Shown: one piece after another, positions 44,908 to 54,745 of the stretch
Layout: each line of letters begins with the position of its first letter
How positions within the stretch are numbered: position 1 is the stretch's first letter
DNA from: Collinsella sp.
GTDB lineage: Bacteria; Actinomycetota; Coriobacteriia; Coriobacteriales; Coriobacteriaceae
Direction: 5' to 3'
Assembly (NCBI GenBank): GCA_019414055.1
Contig: DXMV01000024.1
Location: forward strand, 62,001 to 126,000
Length of the DNA stretch: 64,000 nt
Position numbers and translations under genes: made by a program
Notes under the pieces: model-generated
What the model saw: only the letters and a program-made list of their open reading frames with translations
Told to the model about the DNA's origin: nothing
The model's database searches: none

Positions 44908-46733
44908 TCCAGGTTCCTCCCTCCGCGGAACGCGCCAAAGCCAAAGTGGTCGCAACGCAGGCAGCGGCTTGCCTCCTGGCGTGCCTCCTCCTCGGTAAGG
45001 CCCTGCTCGACCAGATTCCAATCGTGGATGCGCTCGCCGGCCTCGCGCTCGCCCAGCTCGCAGCGGCCGCACTCGTGCTTGCCCTTAAACTGCACGGTCG
45101 GCAGCTCAACGTCGAGCTTGATCTTGTGGTCAAAGCCCAGATAGCGGTCGATATTTGCCGAAGCAACGCGGCCAGCGTTGATGGCACGGATGACGGTGGC
45201 GGGGCCGGTCTGGCAGTCGCCGCCGCTAAAGAGACCATCGAAGTTGGGCACGGCGCCGTCCGAATCGGTAACGACGCGACCCCACTTGCAGGCGATGCCC
45301 ATGTCCTCAAACGGCTTGGAATCGATGTCCTGGCCAATGGCCACAAACACGCGCTCGCAGGGAATGACGCGCTCGGGCGTGGCGGCGGCACGCGGGGCCG
45401 GACGCCCACGACGGGGCTCACCGATGATCTGCGGCTGCACGCGCAGGCCGCTCACGCGACCGTCTTCGCCCGTCTCGATGGCGAGCGGAGCCGTCAGCTC
45501 CAGTACCTCGCAGCCCTCGGCCTGGGCACCGGCGATCTCGGCGTCCTGGGCTGTCATATCGCAGATGCGCCGGCGGTAGACGATGCTCACCTTTTCGGCA
45601 CCGCAGCGCACGGCGGAGCGCGCCACGTCCATGGCCACGTTACCGCCGCCGATGACGCACACGCGCTGGCCGCTCAGGTCGGGCAGCTCGTCATCGCCGA
45701 TGGCGCGCAGCATCTTGACGGCCGACTCCACGCCGAGCGCCTCTTCGCCCGGAAGGCCGAGCTTCTTATCGCTGTGGGCGCCAATGGCCAGGTAGACGGC
45801 ATCGAACTCGTCGCGCAGGCGGGCAAGCTCCTCGCCGTTGACGGAGTGGTCGAGCTCCACGTCGATGCCGGCGCTCAAGATCCAGTCGATCTCGGCCTGC
45901 AGGCGCTCGCGCGGCAGACGATAGCTGGGGATGCCATAGCGCAGCATGCCGCCCAGGTGGTGGCGCTGCTCAAAGATGGTCACCTTATGGCCCATCACGG
46001 CCAGGTAGTAGGCGCAGGAAAGGCCGGCCGGGCCGCCGCCGATCACGGCGACGCGCTTGCCGGTGTTGTCCACTACATGCGGCTTGTGGTCGTTGAGGTC
46101 ACTGTGCTCGACGGCAAAACGCTTGAGGGCGAGGATGTTCATGGGGTCGTCGACCATGCCACGGCGGCAGTGCATCTCGCAGGGATGCTCGCACACCAGG
46201 CCGCAGACAAGCGGCAGCGGATTGTTCTTGCGGATGACCTTGACGGCGTCGGCATAGCGGCCGGCCTCGACCAGCGAAATGTACCCGGGAATGTCGACGT
46301 GCGCCGGGCAGCCCGAGACGCACGGGACGCGGGCCTCGCGGTCAAAGCCACAGGAGTGTTCGCGGATGTGGTGTTCAAAGTCGTCGCGGAAGCCACGGAT
46401 AGCCGTAAGTGCCATAGCACCGGCCTCGTAACCGATGGCGCAGTCGCTCGAAAGATAGATGGTGCGGGCGGTGCGCTCGATCAAATTGAGCGTGGACTCG
46501 TCGGCGCGGCCCTCGAGCACATCGGCGAGCAGATCGCTCAGCGCGCTCAGCCCCACGCGGCAGGGCGTGCATTTGCCGCAGCTCTGGGTGGAGCACAGGT
46601 TGACGAGCGCTGCCGTAAACTCAACGGGGCACGGGGCGAGCGAACTCACCGCCAGACGACGTCCGAGCGCATCGTGCAGGTCGTCCATGACGGCCTGAGC
46701 GTGGCTGCGTTCCATTACATGCAGTCGTGCCAT
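44901..46733 (-). CDS. NuoF-fragment/GltD-type flavoprotein, hydrogenase partner
   Basis: A 610-residue fusion. Residues 40-110 match only the C-terminal 4Fe-4S part of NuoF (CSTQSCGKCTPCRVGL); the FMN/NADH domain is missing. Residues 130-540 form a GltD/NfnB-like module: CVSGCPAHVDIPGY and CGLVCEHPCEMHCRRG for Fe-S clusters, VIGGGPAGLSCAYYLA for FAD, and VIGGGNVAMDVARSA for NAD(P)H. Extra cysteines (CGRCELG and CLRCDHFGFG) near the C-terminus suggest another cluster. It probably passes electrons between NAD(P)H and HydA. ATG with GAGGGG upstream. First gene of a four-gene operon. Confidence 0.9.
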   Translation of the reverse strand: MARLHVMERSHAQAVMDDLHDALGRRLAVSSLAPCPVEFTAALVNLCSTQSCGKCTPCRVGLSALSDLLADVLEGRADESTLNLIERTARTIYLSSDCAIGYEAGAMALTAIRGFRDDFEHHIREHSCGFDREARVPCVSGCPAHVDIPGYISLVEAGRYADAVKVIRKNNPLPLVCGLVCEHPCEMHCRRGMVDDPMNILALKRFAVEHSDLNDHKPHVVDNTGKRVAVIGGGPAGLSCAYYLAVMGHKVTIFEQRHHLGGMLRYGIPSYRLPRERLQAEIDWILSAGIDVELDHSVNGEELARLRDEFDAVYLAIGAHSDKKLGLPGEEALGVESAVKMLRAIGDDELPDLSGQRVCVIGGGNVAMDVARSAVRCGAEKVSIVYRRRICDMTAQDAEIAGAQAEGCEVLELTAPLAIETGEDGRVSGLRVQPQIIGEPRRGRPAPRAAATPERVIPCERVFVAIGQDIDSKPFEDMGIACKWGRVVTDSDGAVPNFDGLFSGGDCQTGPATVIRAINAGRVASANIDRYLGFDHKIKLDVELPTVQFKGKHECGRCELGEREAGERIHDWNLVEQGLTEEEARQEASRCLRCDHFGFGAFRGGRNLEW

Positions 46734-46894
46734 AAGATCCCCTCTCATGCGGCAGCCCGGAGGCGAGGCCGGGCGAAGTTGCTACACGCACAACACTGAC
46801 CTAAAAAGTTGTTAGGTCTCCACGCAGTTCGGCAGGCGGTATGAAATGTCACCCTCGACGGTGAAATAGAACATTACCGCAGATAAATGCCATA

Positions 46895-46916
46895 TTTGAT
46901 AAAACGCGTTACCAAA
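46895..46916. promoter_or_regulatory. Palindrome upstream of the hydrogenase operon
   Basis: TTTGATAA and TTACCAAA (7 of 8 complementary) are separated by 6 bases, about 160 nt upstream of the first hydrogenase-operon start. The half-sites resemble Rex-type redox operators, but the fit is imperfect. The rest of 46734-46989 shows no ORF of note. Confidence 0.35.
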
Positions 46917-46920
46917 TGAC

Positions 46921-46956
46921 AATGCCCCGCCCACGCAATCACGTGGACGGGGCATT
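46921..46956 (-). terminator. Terminator of the alpha-glucoside operon
   Basis: A 15-bp stem (AATGCCCCGCCCACG paired with CGTGGACGGGGCATT, one mismatch) lies 34 nt past the GH4 stop. The T-tract is weak on the minus strand. Confidence 0.65.
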
Positions 46957-46989
46957 GCTCCAGGTATGCGGCCAGCGACCCTGTTGCTT

Positions 46990-48372
46990 TTACTTAAGCT
47001 CGGGCCAGTAACCCTTGTTGGCCTCGATCATGTCGTCGAGAACCTCCTTGGCGACCTTCATCGAAGGCACGGTCTTGTTGAGGGTAAAGGCCTTGAGTGC
47101 CTTCTCGTACGAACCCTCGATCGTAGCCTCGACCACGAGCTTCTCGGAGTTCAGCTGCTGCATCATGAGGCCCTGCTGGAACAGAGGAATGTTGTCGCGG
47201 CTGATGACCTCGGGGCCATTCTTGCCAATGTAGGCAGGCAGCTCGACCATAGCGTCGTAGGGCATGTTGGGGATAGCGCCCTTGTTCTCGCAAATGACCA
47301 GGAAGCGCTGCTTGGTATCGTTCTTCAGAGCGATAGCCAGGTCGGCAATCCAGTCGCCGTGGCTGCCCGCATAGAACGTGCTCTCGTCGATCTCGCCCGT
47401 CTTCTCGTAGTGGTCGATGCCGTCGAAGAGGTTCTTCTCGCGCGTCTCCTCAACCTCGTTAGCACGGGTGCGCTCAGGGTTGGAATGCTCGACGAACTCC
47501 TTCTGCTGCAGGTAGTAGTTCAGGTACGTGTTAGGCAGGAACTCCGGGAAGCACTCCATGATCTCGTACTCGCCCTTCCAGACGTAGTACCAGCTGCCCT
47601 TGGTGTGGCGGTTCTGCTCGGGGTGCTCGTCAGTGGCCTCCTCGGGCTTCTTTGCCATGAGCGAGCCCATGCCCTTGAGGTAGGAGTCGGGCAGCAGAAT
47701 CTCATGCTCCTTGATGTACTCGCGCAGCTGCGGGAGCACCTCCTCGCCCTTGTGGCGAATCGAGGTGAACCAACCAAAGTGGTTGAGGCCAAAGTAATCG
47801 TACTCGACATCCTTCTTGTCGATATCGAGTGCGGCGCAAACCACGTCGATGATCGCGATCGGCATGTCGCAGATGTTGATGATGCGAGCGTTGGGACGCA
47901 GCACGCGGCAGCCCTCGGACACGATGGCGGCAGGGTTGGAGTAGTTGAGAATCCAGTAGTCCTTCTTGGCGTACTTCTCAACGTCGTCGATCAGTTCGAC
48001 CATGGGGAAGATGGTGCGCATGCCGTAGGCAAGGCCGCCGCAGCCGCAAGTCTCCTGGCCCACGCAGCCGTGACGCAGCGGAATCTTCTCGTCCTGCTCG
48101 CGCATGGCATAGCCGCCCACGCGCATCTGGGCAAACACGAAGCTCGCGTCCGTGAAGGCAGTCTCCTTGTCGGTGGTCACCGTGAGCTTGATGTCCAGGC
48201 CAAGGTCCTCGTGCAAAATCCAGTCCACGAGCACGCCGATCTTGCGCTGGCGCTCCTCGTTGATGTCGTACAGACGAATCTCGTCAACGTCGAGCTCGTC
48301 CTTGCGCAGAGCGATGGACTTGACGATGCCGGGGGTAAAGGTGGATCCGCCACCACACAGAGTAATGATCAT
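46990..48372 (-). CDS. GH4 6-phospho-alpha-glucosidase
   Basis: An NAD- and metal-dependent glycosidase of family GH4, 460 residues. The N-terminal Rossmann motif is TLCGGGSTFTPGIV. The metal/substrate motif reads ICDMP; in GH4, CDMP marks 6-phospho-alpha-glucosidases (GlvA/MalH type), while beta enzymes have CNxP. Other conserved parts are GLNHFGWF and SWYYVWKGEYEIMECFPEFLPNTYL. It likely hydrolyses maltose-6'-phosphate or related alpha-glucoside phosphates delivered by the PTS permease encoded just upstream (3-nt gap). Last gene of the operon. Confidence 0.9.
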   Translation of the reverse strand: MIITLCGGGSTFTPGIVKSIALRKDELDVDEIRLYDINEERQRKIGVLVDWILHEDLGLDIKLTVTTDKETAFTDASFVFAQMRVGGYAMREQDEKIPLRHGCVGQETCGCGGLAYGMRTIFPMVELIDDVEKYAKKDYWILNYSNPAAIVSEGCRVLRPNARIINICDMPIAIIDVVCAALDIDKKDVEYDYFGLNHFGWFTSIRHKGEEVLPQLREYIKEHEILLPDSYLKGMGSLMAKKPEEATDEHPEQNRHTKGSWYYVWKGEYEIMECFPEFLPNTYLNYYLQQKEFVEHSNPERTRANEVEETREKNLFDGIDHYEKTGEIDESTFYAGSHGDWIADLAIALKNDTKQRFLVICENKGAIPNMPYDAMVELPAYIGKNGPEVISRDNIPLFQQGLMMQQLNSEKLVVEATIEGSYEKALKAFTLNKTVPSMKVAKEVLDDMIEANKGYWPELK

Positions 48373-48375
48373 TGT

Positions 48376-49992
48376 TTACTGCTCCTTCTCAATTGCGTTT
48401 TCGACCTTGTCACGCATCTCGGCAACTTTCATGCCAAAGATGATCTGAATATTGTTGCCATTGCGGTTGATGCCGCTGTTGGGCACGTGGTTGATGAGGT
48501 CCTCATCGATGAGGTCCGGGTTCTTAACGTTCACGCGGAGACGCGTAAAGCAGTTCTCGAGCTCCTCGATGTTGTCCTTGCCGCCAAGACCTGCGACCAG
48601 GTCGGCAATGCCCGCATCGACGCCCTCTGCGGGAGCCGCGGCAACAGCACCCTGCTTCACCGCAACAGACGCGGCAGCTTCGCCCTCGGCAACGGACTCG
48701 GCGAGCTCGGACTCCTCCTCGCGGCCAGGCGTGTGGAGGTTGAGCTTCTTAATAAGGAAGGTAAAGAGGAAGAAGTACAGAGCGGCGTTGACGACTCCGA
48801 GCACCAGCATCATCGGCCAGTTGGTCTTGTCGACACCGAGGACCAGGTTGGAAACCACGATGTTGATGATGCCGCCTGCAGTCGAAGCGGGCACGGAGAG
48901 GACCTTGAGCAGGACCAGGAAGATGCCGGAAAGAACCGAGTGAACGACAAAGAGCACGGGAGCGGCAAAGACAAAGAGGAAGTCCATGGGCTCGGTGACA
49001 CAGGAGAGCACAGCGGTGATGATCAGCGGGATGATAACGGCCTTGGTCTTATCCTTGTTCCCCTTGTAAGCGGTGAAGATAAAGGCGAGACCGATACCAA
49101 TGTAGGGCCACAGGTTGTTGAAGGTGTAGCTGTTGAAGTAGGTGCTATCGGAGAAGGGCTGGCCCGTCATCGCCATCTCGGCAACACGGATGGGATAGGC
49201 GCCGGCGATAACCTGATCACCCAGCGTAAGGGTGCCGCCCACATCGGAGAACTGGAACGGGGTGTAGATGAGGTGGTGCAGGCCGGTGGGAACGAGCAGC
49301 TTGTTGAGCATGCCGTAGATAAACAGACCGATGTTGCCCGACTCCTTAATGATGCCGGCAACGGAGGAGATGGCGCCCTGAACCGGAGGCCAAACGATGC
49401 AGAAGCCAGCGCCCATGATCCAGGAGATGATGATCATGATCAGGAACGGGAAGCGAACGCCCGAGAACATCGAAAGGGCAATGGGGAACTGCTTGTTCGA
49501 GTACTTGTTGAACACGGCACCGGTAATGCAACCAAGAATGATGCCGCCAAACACGCCGGTATCGAGCACCTGAATGCCCATAACGGTGCTCTGGCCGGTT
49601 CCGGTAAGGCCGAGCATGCCGCTCGCTTCGGCAAGAGAGCCGGTGGCGTTGAGCACGATGTTGTTAGCCTGCAGGAACAGGAAGAACGACATCAGGGCAA
49701 TCAGCGAAGCATGGCCCTTGTTCTTCTTTGCCATGGCGCCGGCGATGCCCACGCAGAACAGAATCGAGGGGTTGTTGATGATAAACATCAGCGACTGATA
49801 GACAACGGCGCCCACAAGCTGGAACGGACCGGAGCCCAGCACAGGGATCACGGCGCAGATGGTCTTGTTGGTCAGAATGATGCCCACGATGAGCAGAATG
49901 CCGGCAACCGAGAGATACATCATCGGCTGAACGATTGACTTCGCGAACACCTCCAACGGCGCTTTGAAATTGAACTTCTTTTTTGCGGTCAT
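48376..49992 (-). CDS. PTS alpha-glucoside/glucose-type EIICB
   Basis: This sugar permease phosphorylates its substrate during uptake, 538 residues. The IIC domain (about 1-410) has ten or so helices and the sugar-site stretch LVPTGLHHLIYTPF plus TAVLSCVTEPMDFLF. A Glu/Ala linker follows. The IIB domain has ENCFTRLRVNVKN with the phosphorylated Cys. No IIA domain is fused; the separate IIA gene at 50965 supplies it. MTAKKKFNF with GGGGAG upstream was taken as the start. Together with the GH4 enzyme the substrate is probably maltose-like. Confidence 0.92.
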   Translation of the reverse strand: MTAKKKFNFKAPLEVFAKSIVQPMMYLSVAGILLIVGIILTNKTICAVIPVLGSGPFQLVGAVVYQSLMFIINNPSILFCVGIAGAMAKKNKGHASLIALMSFFLFLQANNIVLNATGSLAEASGMLGLTGTGQSTVMGIQVLDTGVFGGIILGCITGAVFNKYSNKQFPIALSMFSGVRFPFLIMIIISWIMGAGFCIVWPPVQGAISSVAGIIKESGNIGLFIYGMLNKLLVPTGLHHLIYTPFQFSDVGGTLTLGDQVIAGAYPIRVAEMAMTGQPFSDSTYFNSYTFNNLWPYIGIGLAFIFTAYKGNKDKTKAVIIPLIITAVLSCVTEPMDFLFVFAAPVLFVVHSVLSGIFLVLLKVLSVPASTAGGIINIVVSNLVLGVDKTNWPMMLVLGVVNAALYFFLFTFLIKKLNLHTPGREEESELAESVAEGEAAASVAVKQGAVAAAPAEGVDAGIADLVAGLGGKDNIEELENCFTRLRVNVKNPDLIDEDLINHVPNSGINRNGNNIQIIFGMKVAEMRDKVENAIEKEQ

Positions 49993-50091
49993 AGCGGTAC
50001 TCCCCTTCCTTTTCCGCAAATTGAGATAGCTGTGCCCTGGACAAGACCGCAAGCCTTGCCTTATATCAATCGATGTATGGGCACGTTATGC

Positions 50092-50958
50092 CTAGAGACC
50101 AGGTTCTCCAAGCAGGTTAACAATGTGATATGCGAGATAACTCTTCTCGGCATCGGTAACGACAACGTTATAGGTAGACGCTAAGTGGTCGGCTATGGCG
50201 TCCGCGCACGAGAACGCGCACGGATACTTAGTTTCATCGATTCGGAACAGCGCATCGTCATTGATCTGCCCGGCCGCGGGGTCAAGCGCCCGCTGTGCGA
50301 AAAACTGCAGGTGGCGGACGAAACGCTCATAGGGCAACGAGGTGTCGTCGAGGGTCGCAGCGTAACGATCGGAAACAATCGCGAGTACGTCGCGAACAAG
50401 CTGGACCGAGATGATGAGACGGTCGGAGCGTTGCGGCATGGTGGCGTTGACGATATGCAGCGTAATAAAACCCTGCTCTTCTTCGCTCATCTGAATGCCC
50501 ATATACTCCTTGATAATCTGCAGCGCACGGCCCGCAAGCGCATACTCCTTGCGATAGAACTGCTGGATCTCGAGCAGCAACGGATTCTCACAGGAGACGC
50601 CCTTGCGCTCGCGCTCCAAAGCAAGGCCGATATGGTCTGCGAGAGCAATGAGGATCTTGTCGTTGATATCAACATTGAGCTCTCGACGGAGCATCTGAAC
50701 AATGTCTTCGGCGATCACGAGGTTGACGGTGGGGATGGACTCCAAAAGATGTGCCAAGCGGTCAATCGTACGAGAATCCTGAGAAGTGCCCTCCTGCAGC
50801 GCATAGGTCTTTTCGACCGATGCTTCATCGACAGCGTCGCCGGCATGACGGCCAAAGCAGAGGCCTCGACCGATGACAATGAGCTCGGAGCCATCGTCCG
50901 AAGTGACCATTGCGACGTTATTGTTGAAAACTCGCTTGATAACCACGGTACCCACCAC
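50092..50958 (-). CDS. BglG/LicT family transcription antiterminator
   Basis: A 288-residue RNA-binding antiterminator. The N-terminal CAT domain (VVIKRVFNNNVAMVTSDDGSELIVIGRGLCFG) binds a leader hairpin. Two PRD domains follow with the regulatory histidines (LADHIGLALER and ITLHIVNA in PRD1-2; YLAYHIVNLL at the end) that PTS proteins phosphorylate. Start GTG at 50958, or the adjacent GTG. It lies inside its own operon, 6 nt after the IIA gene; a matching leader structure is at 51503-51589. Confidence 0.95.
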   Translation of the reverse strand: MVGTVVIKRVFNNNVAMVTSDDGSELIVIGRGLCFGRHAGDAVDEASVEKTYALQEGTSQDSRTIDRLAHLLESIPTVNLVIAEDIVQMLRRELNVDINDKILIALADHIGLALERERKGVSCENPLLLEIQQFYRKEYALAGRALQIIKEYMGIQMSEEEQGFITLHIVNATMPQRSDRLIISVQLVRDVLAIVSDRYAATLDDTSLPYERFVRHLQFFAQRALDPAAGQINDDALFRIDETKYPCAFSCADAIADHLASTYNVVVTDAEKSYLAYHIVNLLGEPGL

Positions 50959-50964
50959 AAGAAT

Positions 50965-51477
50965 TTACTCGGAAAGCCAGACGACAGGCTCTTTAACAGC
51001 AACAGGGCCGGAAGCATGCTCACGAAGAGTCGACTTCTCCGAGCGCTCGCACACGATAACGAAGACCGTAGGATCGAAGCCGGCGGCGCGGACCGCGTCG
51101 AAATCGACCTCGACGAGGGGCTGGCCCGCGCCGACATGGTCACCTTGGGCAACAAGCGCATGGAAGCCCTTGCCCTCAAGTTTAACAGTGTCGATTCCGA
51201 TATGCAGCATCACCTGAGCAGAGCTGTCGTCAGACATGATGCCCAGCGCGTGCTCAGTCGGGAACAGCGCCGCGACGGTACCGGAGACAGGAGCGCACAC
51301 CGTTCCCTCTTGGGGAACCACGGCAACGCCATCGCCAACAGCACGGCTGCTAAAAGCGGGATCATTGGTTTTTTCCAGATGAACAAGCTCGCCGGAAACA
51401 GGAGCGAGGATTTCGAACTCGGAGGCTGCAGTCTTCTGCTCATCCGAACCGCCCATCAGGCGAGAAAAGAAACCCAT
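50965..51477 (-). CDS. PTS glucose-type EIIA
   Basis: A 170-residue soluble phosphocarrier of the Crr type that passes phosphate from HPr to the IICB protein. The N-terminal motif FEILAPVSGELVHLEKTNDPAFSS, the GTVCAPVSGTV strand and the active-site VMLHIGIDTVKLEGKGF (phosphorylated His) are intact. ATG at 51477 has AAGGGA upstream; the frame extends back through the leader region but that part is not conserved. First gene of the alpha-glucoside operon. Confidence 0.92.
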   Translation of the reverse strand: MGFFSRLMGGSDEQKTAASEFEILAPVSGELVHLEKTNDPAFSSRAVGDGVAVVPQEGTVCAPVSGTVAALFPTEHALGIMSDDSSAQVMLHIGIDTVKLEGKGFHALVAQGDHVGAGQPLVEVDFDAVRAAGFDPTVFVIVCERSEKSTLREHASGPVAVKEPVVWLSE

Positions 51478-51502
51478 GGTGGCATGTCCCTTCATAAATA
51501 TA

Positions 51503-51589
51503 GCCCAACCAAAATCAAGCGAATGCGTCCATAGAGACACATCCGTTCAAAGACTTTGGTTAGGCCCACGTCCGAGGGACTCGGTAACC
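51503..51589 (-). promoter_or_regulatory. Candidate antiterminator (RAT) and overlapping alternative hairpin
   Basis: On the minus strand the leader forms GGTTACCGAG...CTCGG...TAACC (51558-51589), similar in layout to LicT/BglG target hairpins (GG...GTTAC...GGGCCTAACC). The 3' half, GCCTAACCAAA (51555-51565), can instead pair with TTTGGTTGGGC (51503-51513) to make a competing stem. The two folds exclude each other, as expected for antitermination. The T-tract after the second stem is poor. Confidence 0.55.
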
Positions 51590-51614
51590 TTCCGCATTTC
51601 TTTTTACGGGAGCT

Positions 51615-51642
51615 ATTGTAGACAAGCCCAAAGCCAAAACAA
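51615..51642 (-). promoter_or_regulatory. Promoter of the alpha-glucoside operon
   Basis: On the minus strand TTGTTT (51642-51637) is followed after 16 nt by TACAAT (51620-51615). It lies just upstream of the candidate antiterminator leader. Confidence 0.55.
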
Positions 51643-51743
51643 TCATTATGACCGGTGAACGGTATTTATTCTCCGATAAACGGTATTTAGGCGACACTTA
51701 GGGACGTTCCTTTTCTGCCGGCACTCGGGGACACTCCTCACTC

Positions 51744-51887
51744 TGGTGCATTGTGGACAGGTTTGTTTGCACCAATCATGAGTTGCGGTGAAATAGGGAC
51801 TGAAAAGCCGCTCAAAAGGCCAAAACAGTCCGTATTCCACCGCAACTTCAAGACGCTGGTGCATATGAACCTGTCCCCCTTGCACCA
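51744..51887. repeat. Composite REP-like element with internal palindrome
   Basis: The outer arms (51744-51762 with 51869-51887, TGGTGCA...GGACAGGT type, a few mismatches) and inner arms TGCACCA/TGGTGCA match the compact element at 57773-57839. Here the centre is expanded by an 80-nt insert that is itself an imperfect 22-bp palindrome (AGTTGCGGTG...CACCGCAACT). An adjacent half-copy of the 40165 hairpin lies at 51697-51740. No gene is seen in 51643-51955. Confidence 0.65.
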
Positions 51888-51922
51888 AAAAGGGCTCCGA
51901 GCAAAAACATGCCCGGAGCCCT
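51887..51922 (-). terminator. Terminator of the DEAD-box helicase gene
   Basis: A 9-bp stem AGGGCTCCG/CGGAGCCCT is followed on the minus strand by TTTT, 34 nt past the helicase stop. Confidence 0.85.
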
Positions 51923-51955
51923 CTGGTCGCCTCGCTCTAGCGGGCGATGCGTATG

Positions 51956-54193
<2,238 letters not shown>

Positions 54194-54457
54194 ATGTTGT
54201 TGTTCCTTATCTGCACGCGTTATGGGCACGGCATGCGGCCGCGCGAGCGTGCTTGGTAGTGCGCTAATACATACAAAAACAGGTGCGCACAGAGAGGACG
54301 TTGCTCAGCACGCTGGCGATCGCTTTGGCAGCCCTATCACGCGCCGTCCAGACGCAGCAGCTCTAAGCGATGGAGCAGATTCGCCGCCGGTTAGTATACC
54401 CGTACTCCGCATGCCCCCACGTAAACCACAGATGACGGGGTGGGTCTGGGCCGATTG

Positions 54458-54592
54458 TCTCGATCTGTAACACCTGGAGCCCAAAAACCGGTCTAACTGT
54501 TACAGATTGAGATGTTAAGCAACCGCCGAATTGTTTGTCTTGATTTGTAACAGTAACTCGGCAAAACTGGGGCTAGATGTTACAGATCGAGA
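54458..54592. repeat. Pair of 55-nt palindromic repeats, 80-nt spacing
   Basis: Two 55-nt palindromes start at 54458 and 54538 with ends TCTCGATCTGTAACA and TGTTACAGATYGAGA. A degenerate half-site with ATCTGTAAC is at 54633. They share ends and the exact 80-nt spacing with the array at 60014. They lie between the helicase and copA, upstream of the copA promoter. Otherwise 54194-54660 shows no gene. Confidence 0.85.
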
Positions 54593-54667
54593 TGGTTGGC
54601 AGGGACGGTCCATCGACCACGCAACAATCCCCATCTGTAACGAAATGTCATACATTTCTTTCTGTAC

Positions 54668-54698
54668 TGGACACCCCCAGGGGGTATGGGTGTATAGT
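54668..54698 (+). promoter_or_regulatory. copA promoter with CsoR-type operator
   Basis: The perfect palindrome ACCCCCAGGGGGT (54673-54685), extended by GGTATGGG, matches the CsoR operator type. It lies between TGGACA (54668) and TATAGT (54693-54698), spaced 19 nt, so a repressor bound there would block the promoter. A csoR gene is in the same operon. Confidence 0.7.
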
Positions 54699-54745
54699 AT
54701 CGGCAGGTTAACAATTCCAATACCGAGCCACAGAAAGGAGAAGCC

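Noticed and set aside
46966..49938. 990-codon plus-strand frame opposite the GH4 and PTS genes
   Set aside because: It spans two well-defined minus-strand genes and shows no domain pattern; typical antisense shadow in high-GC DNA.
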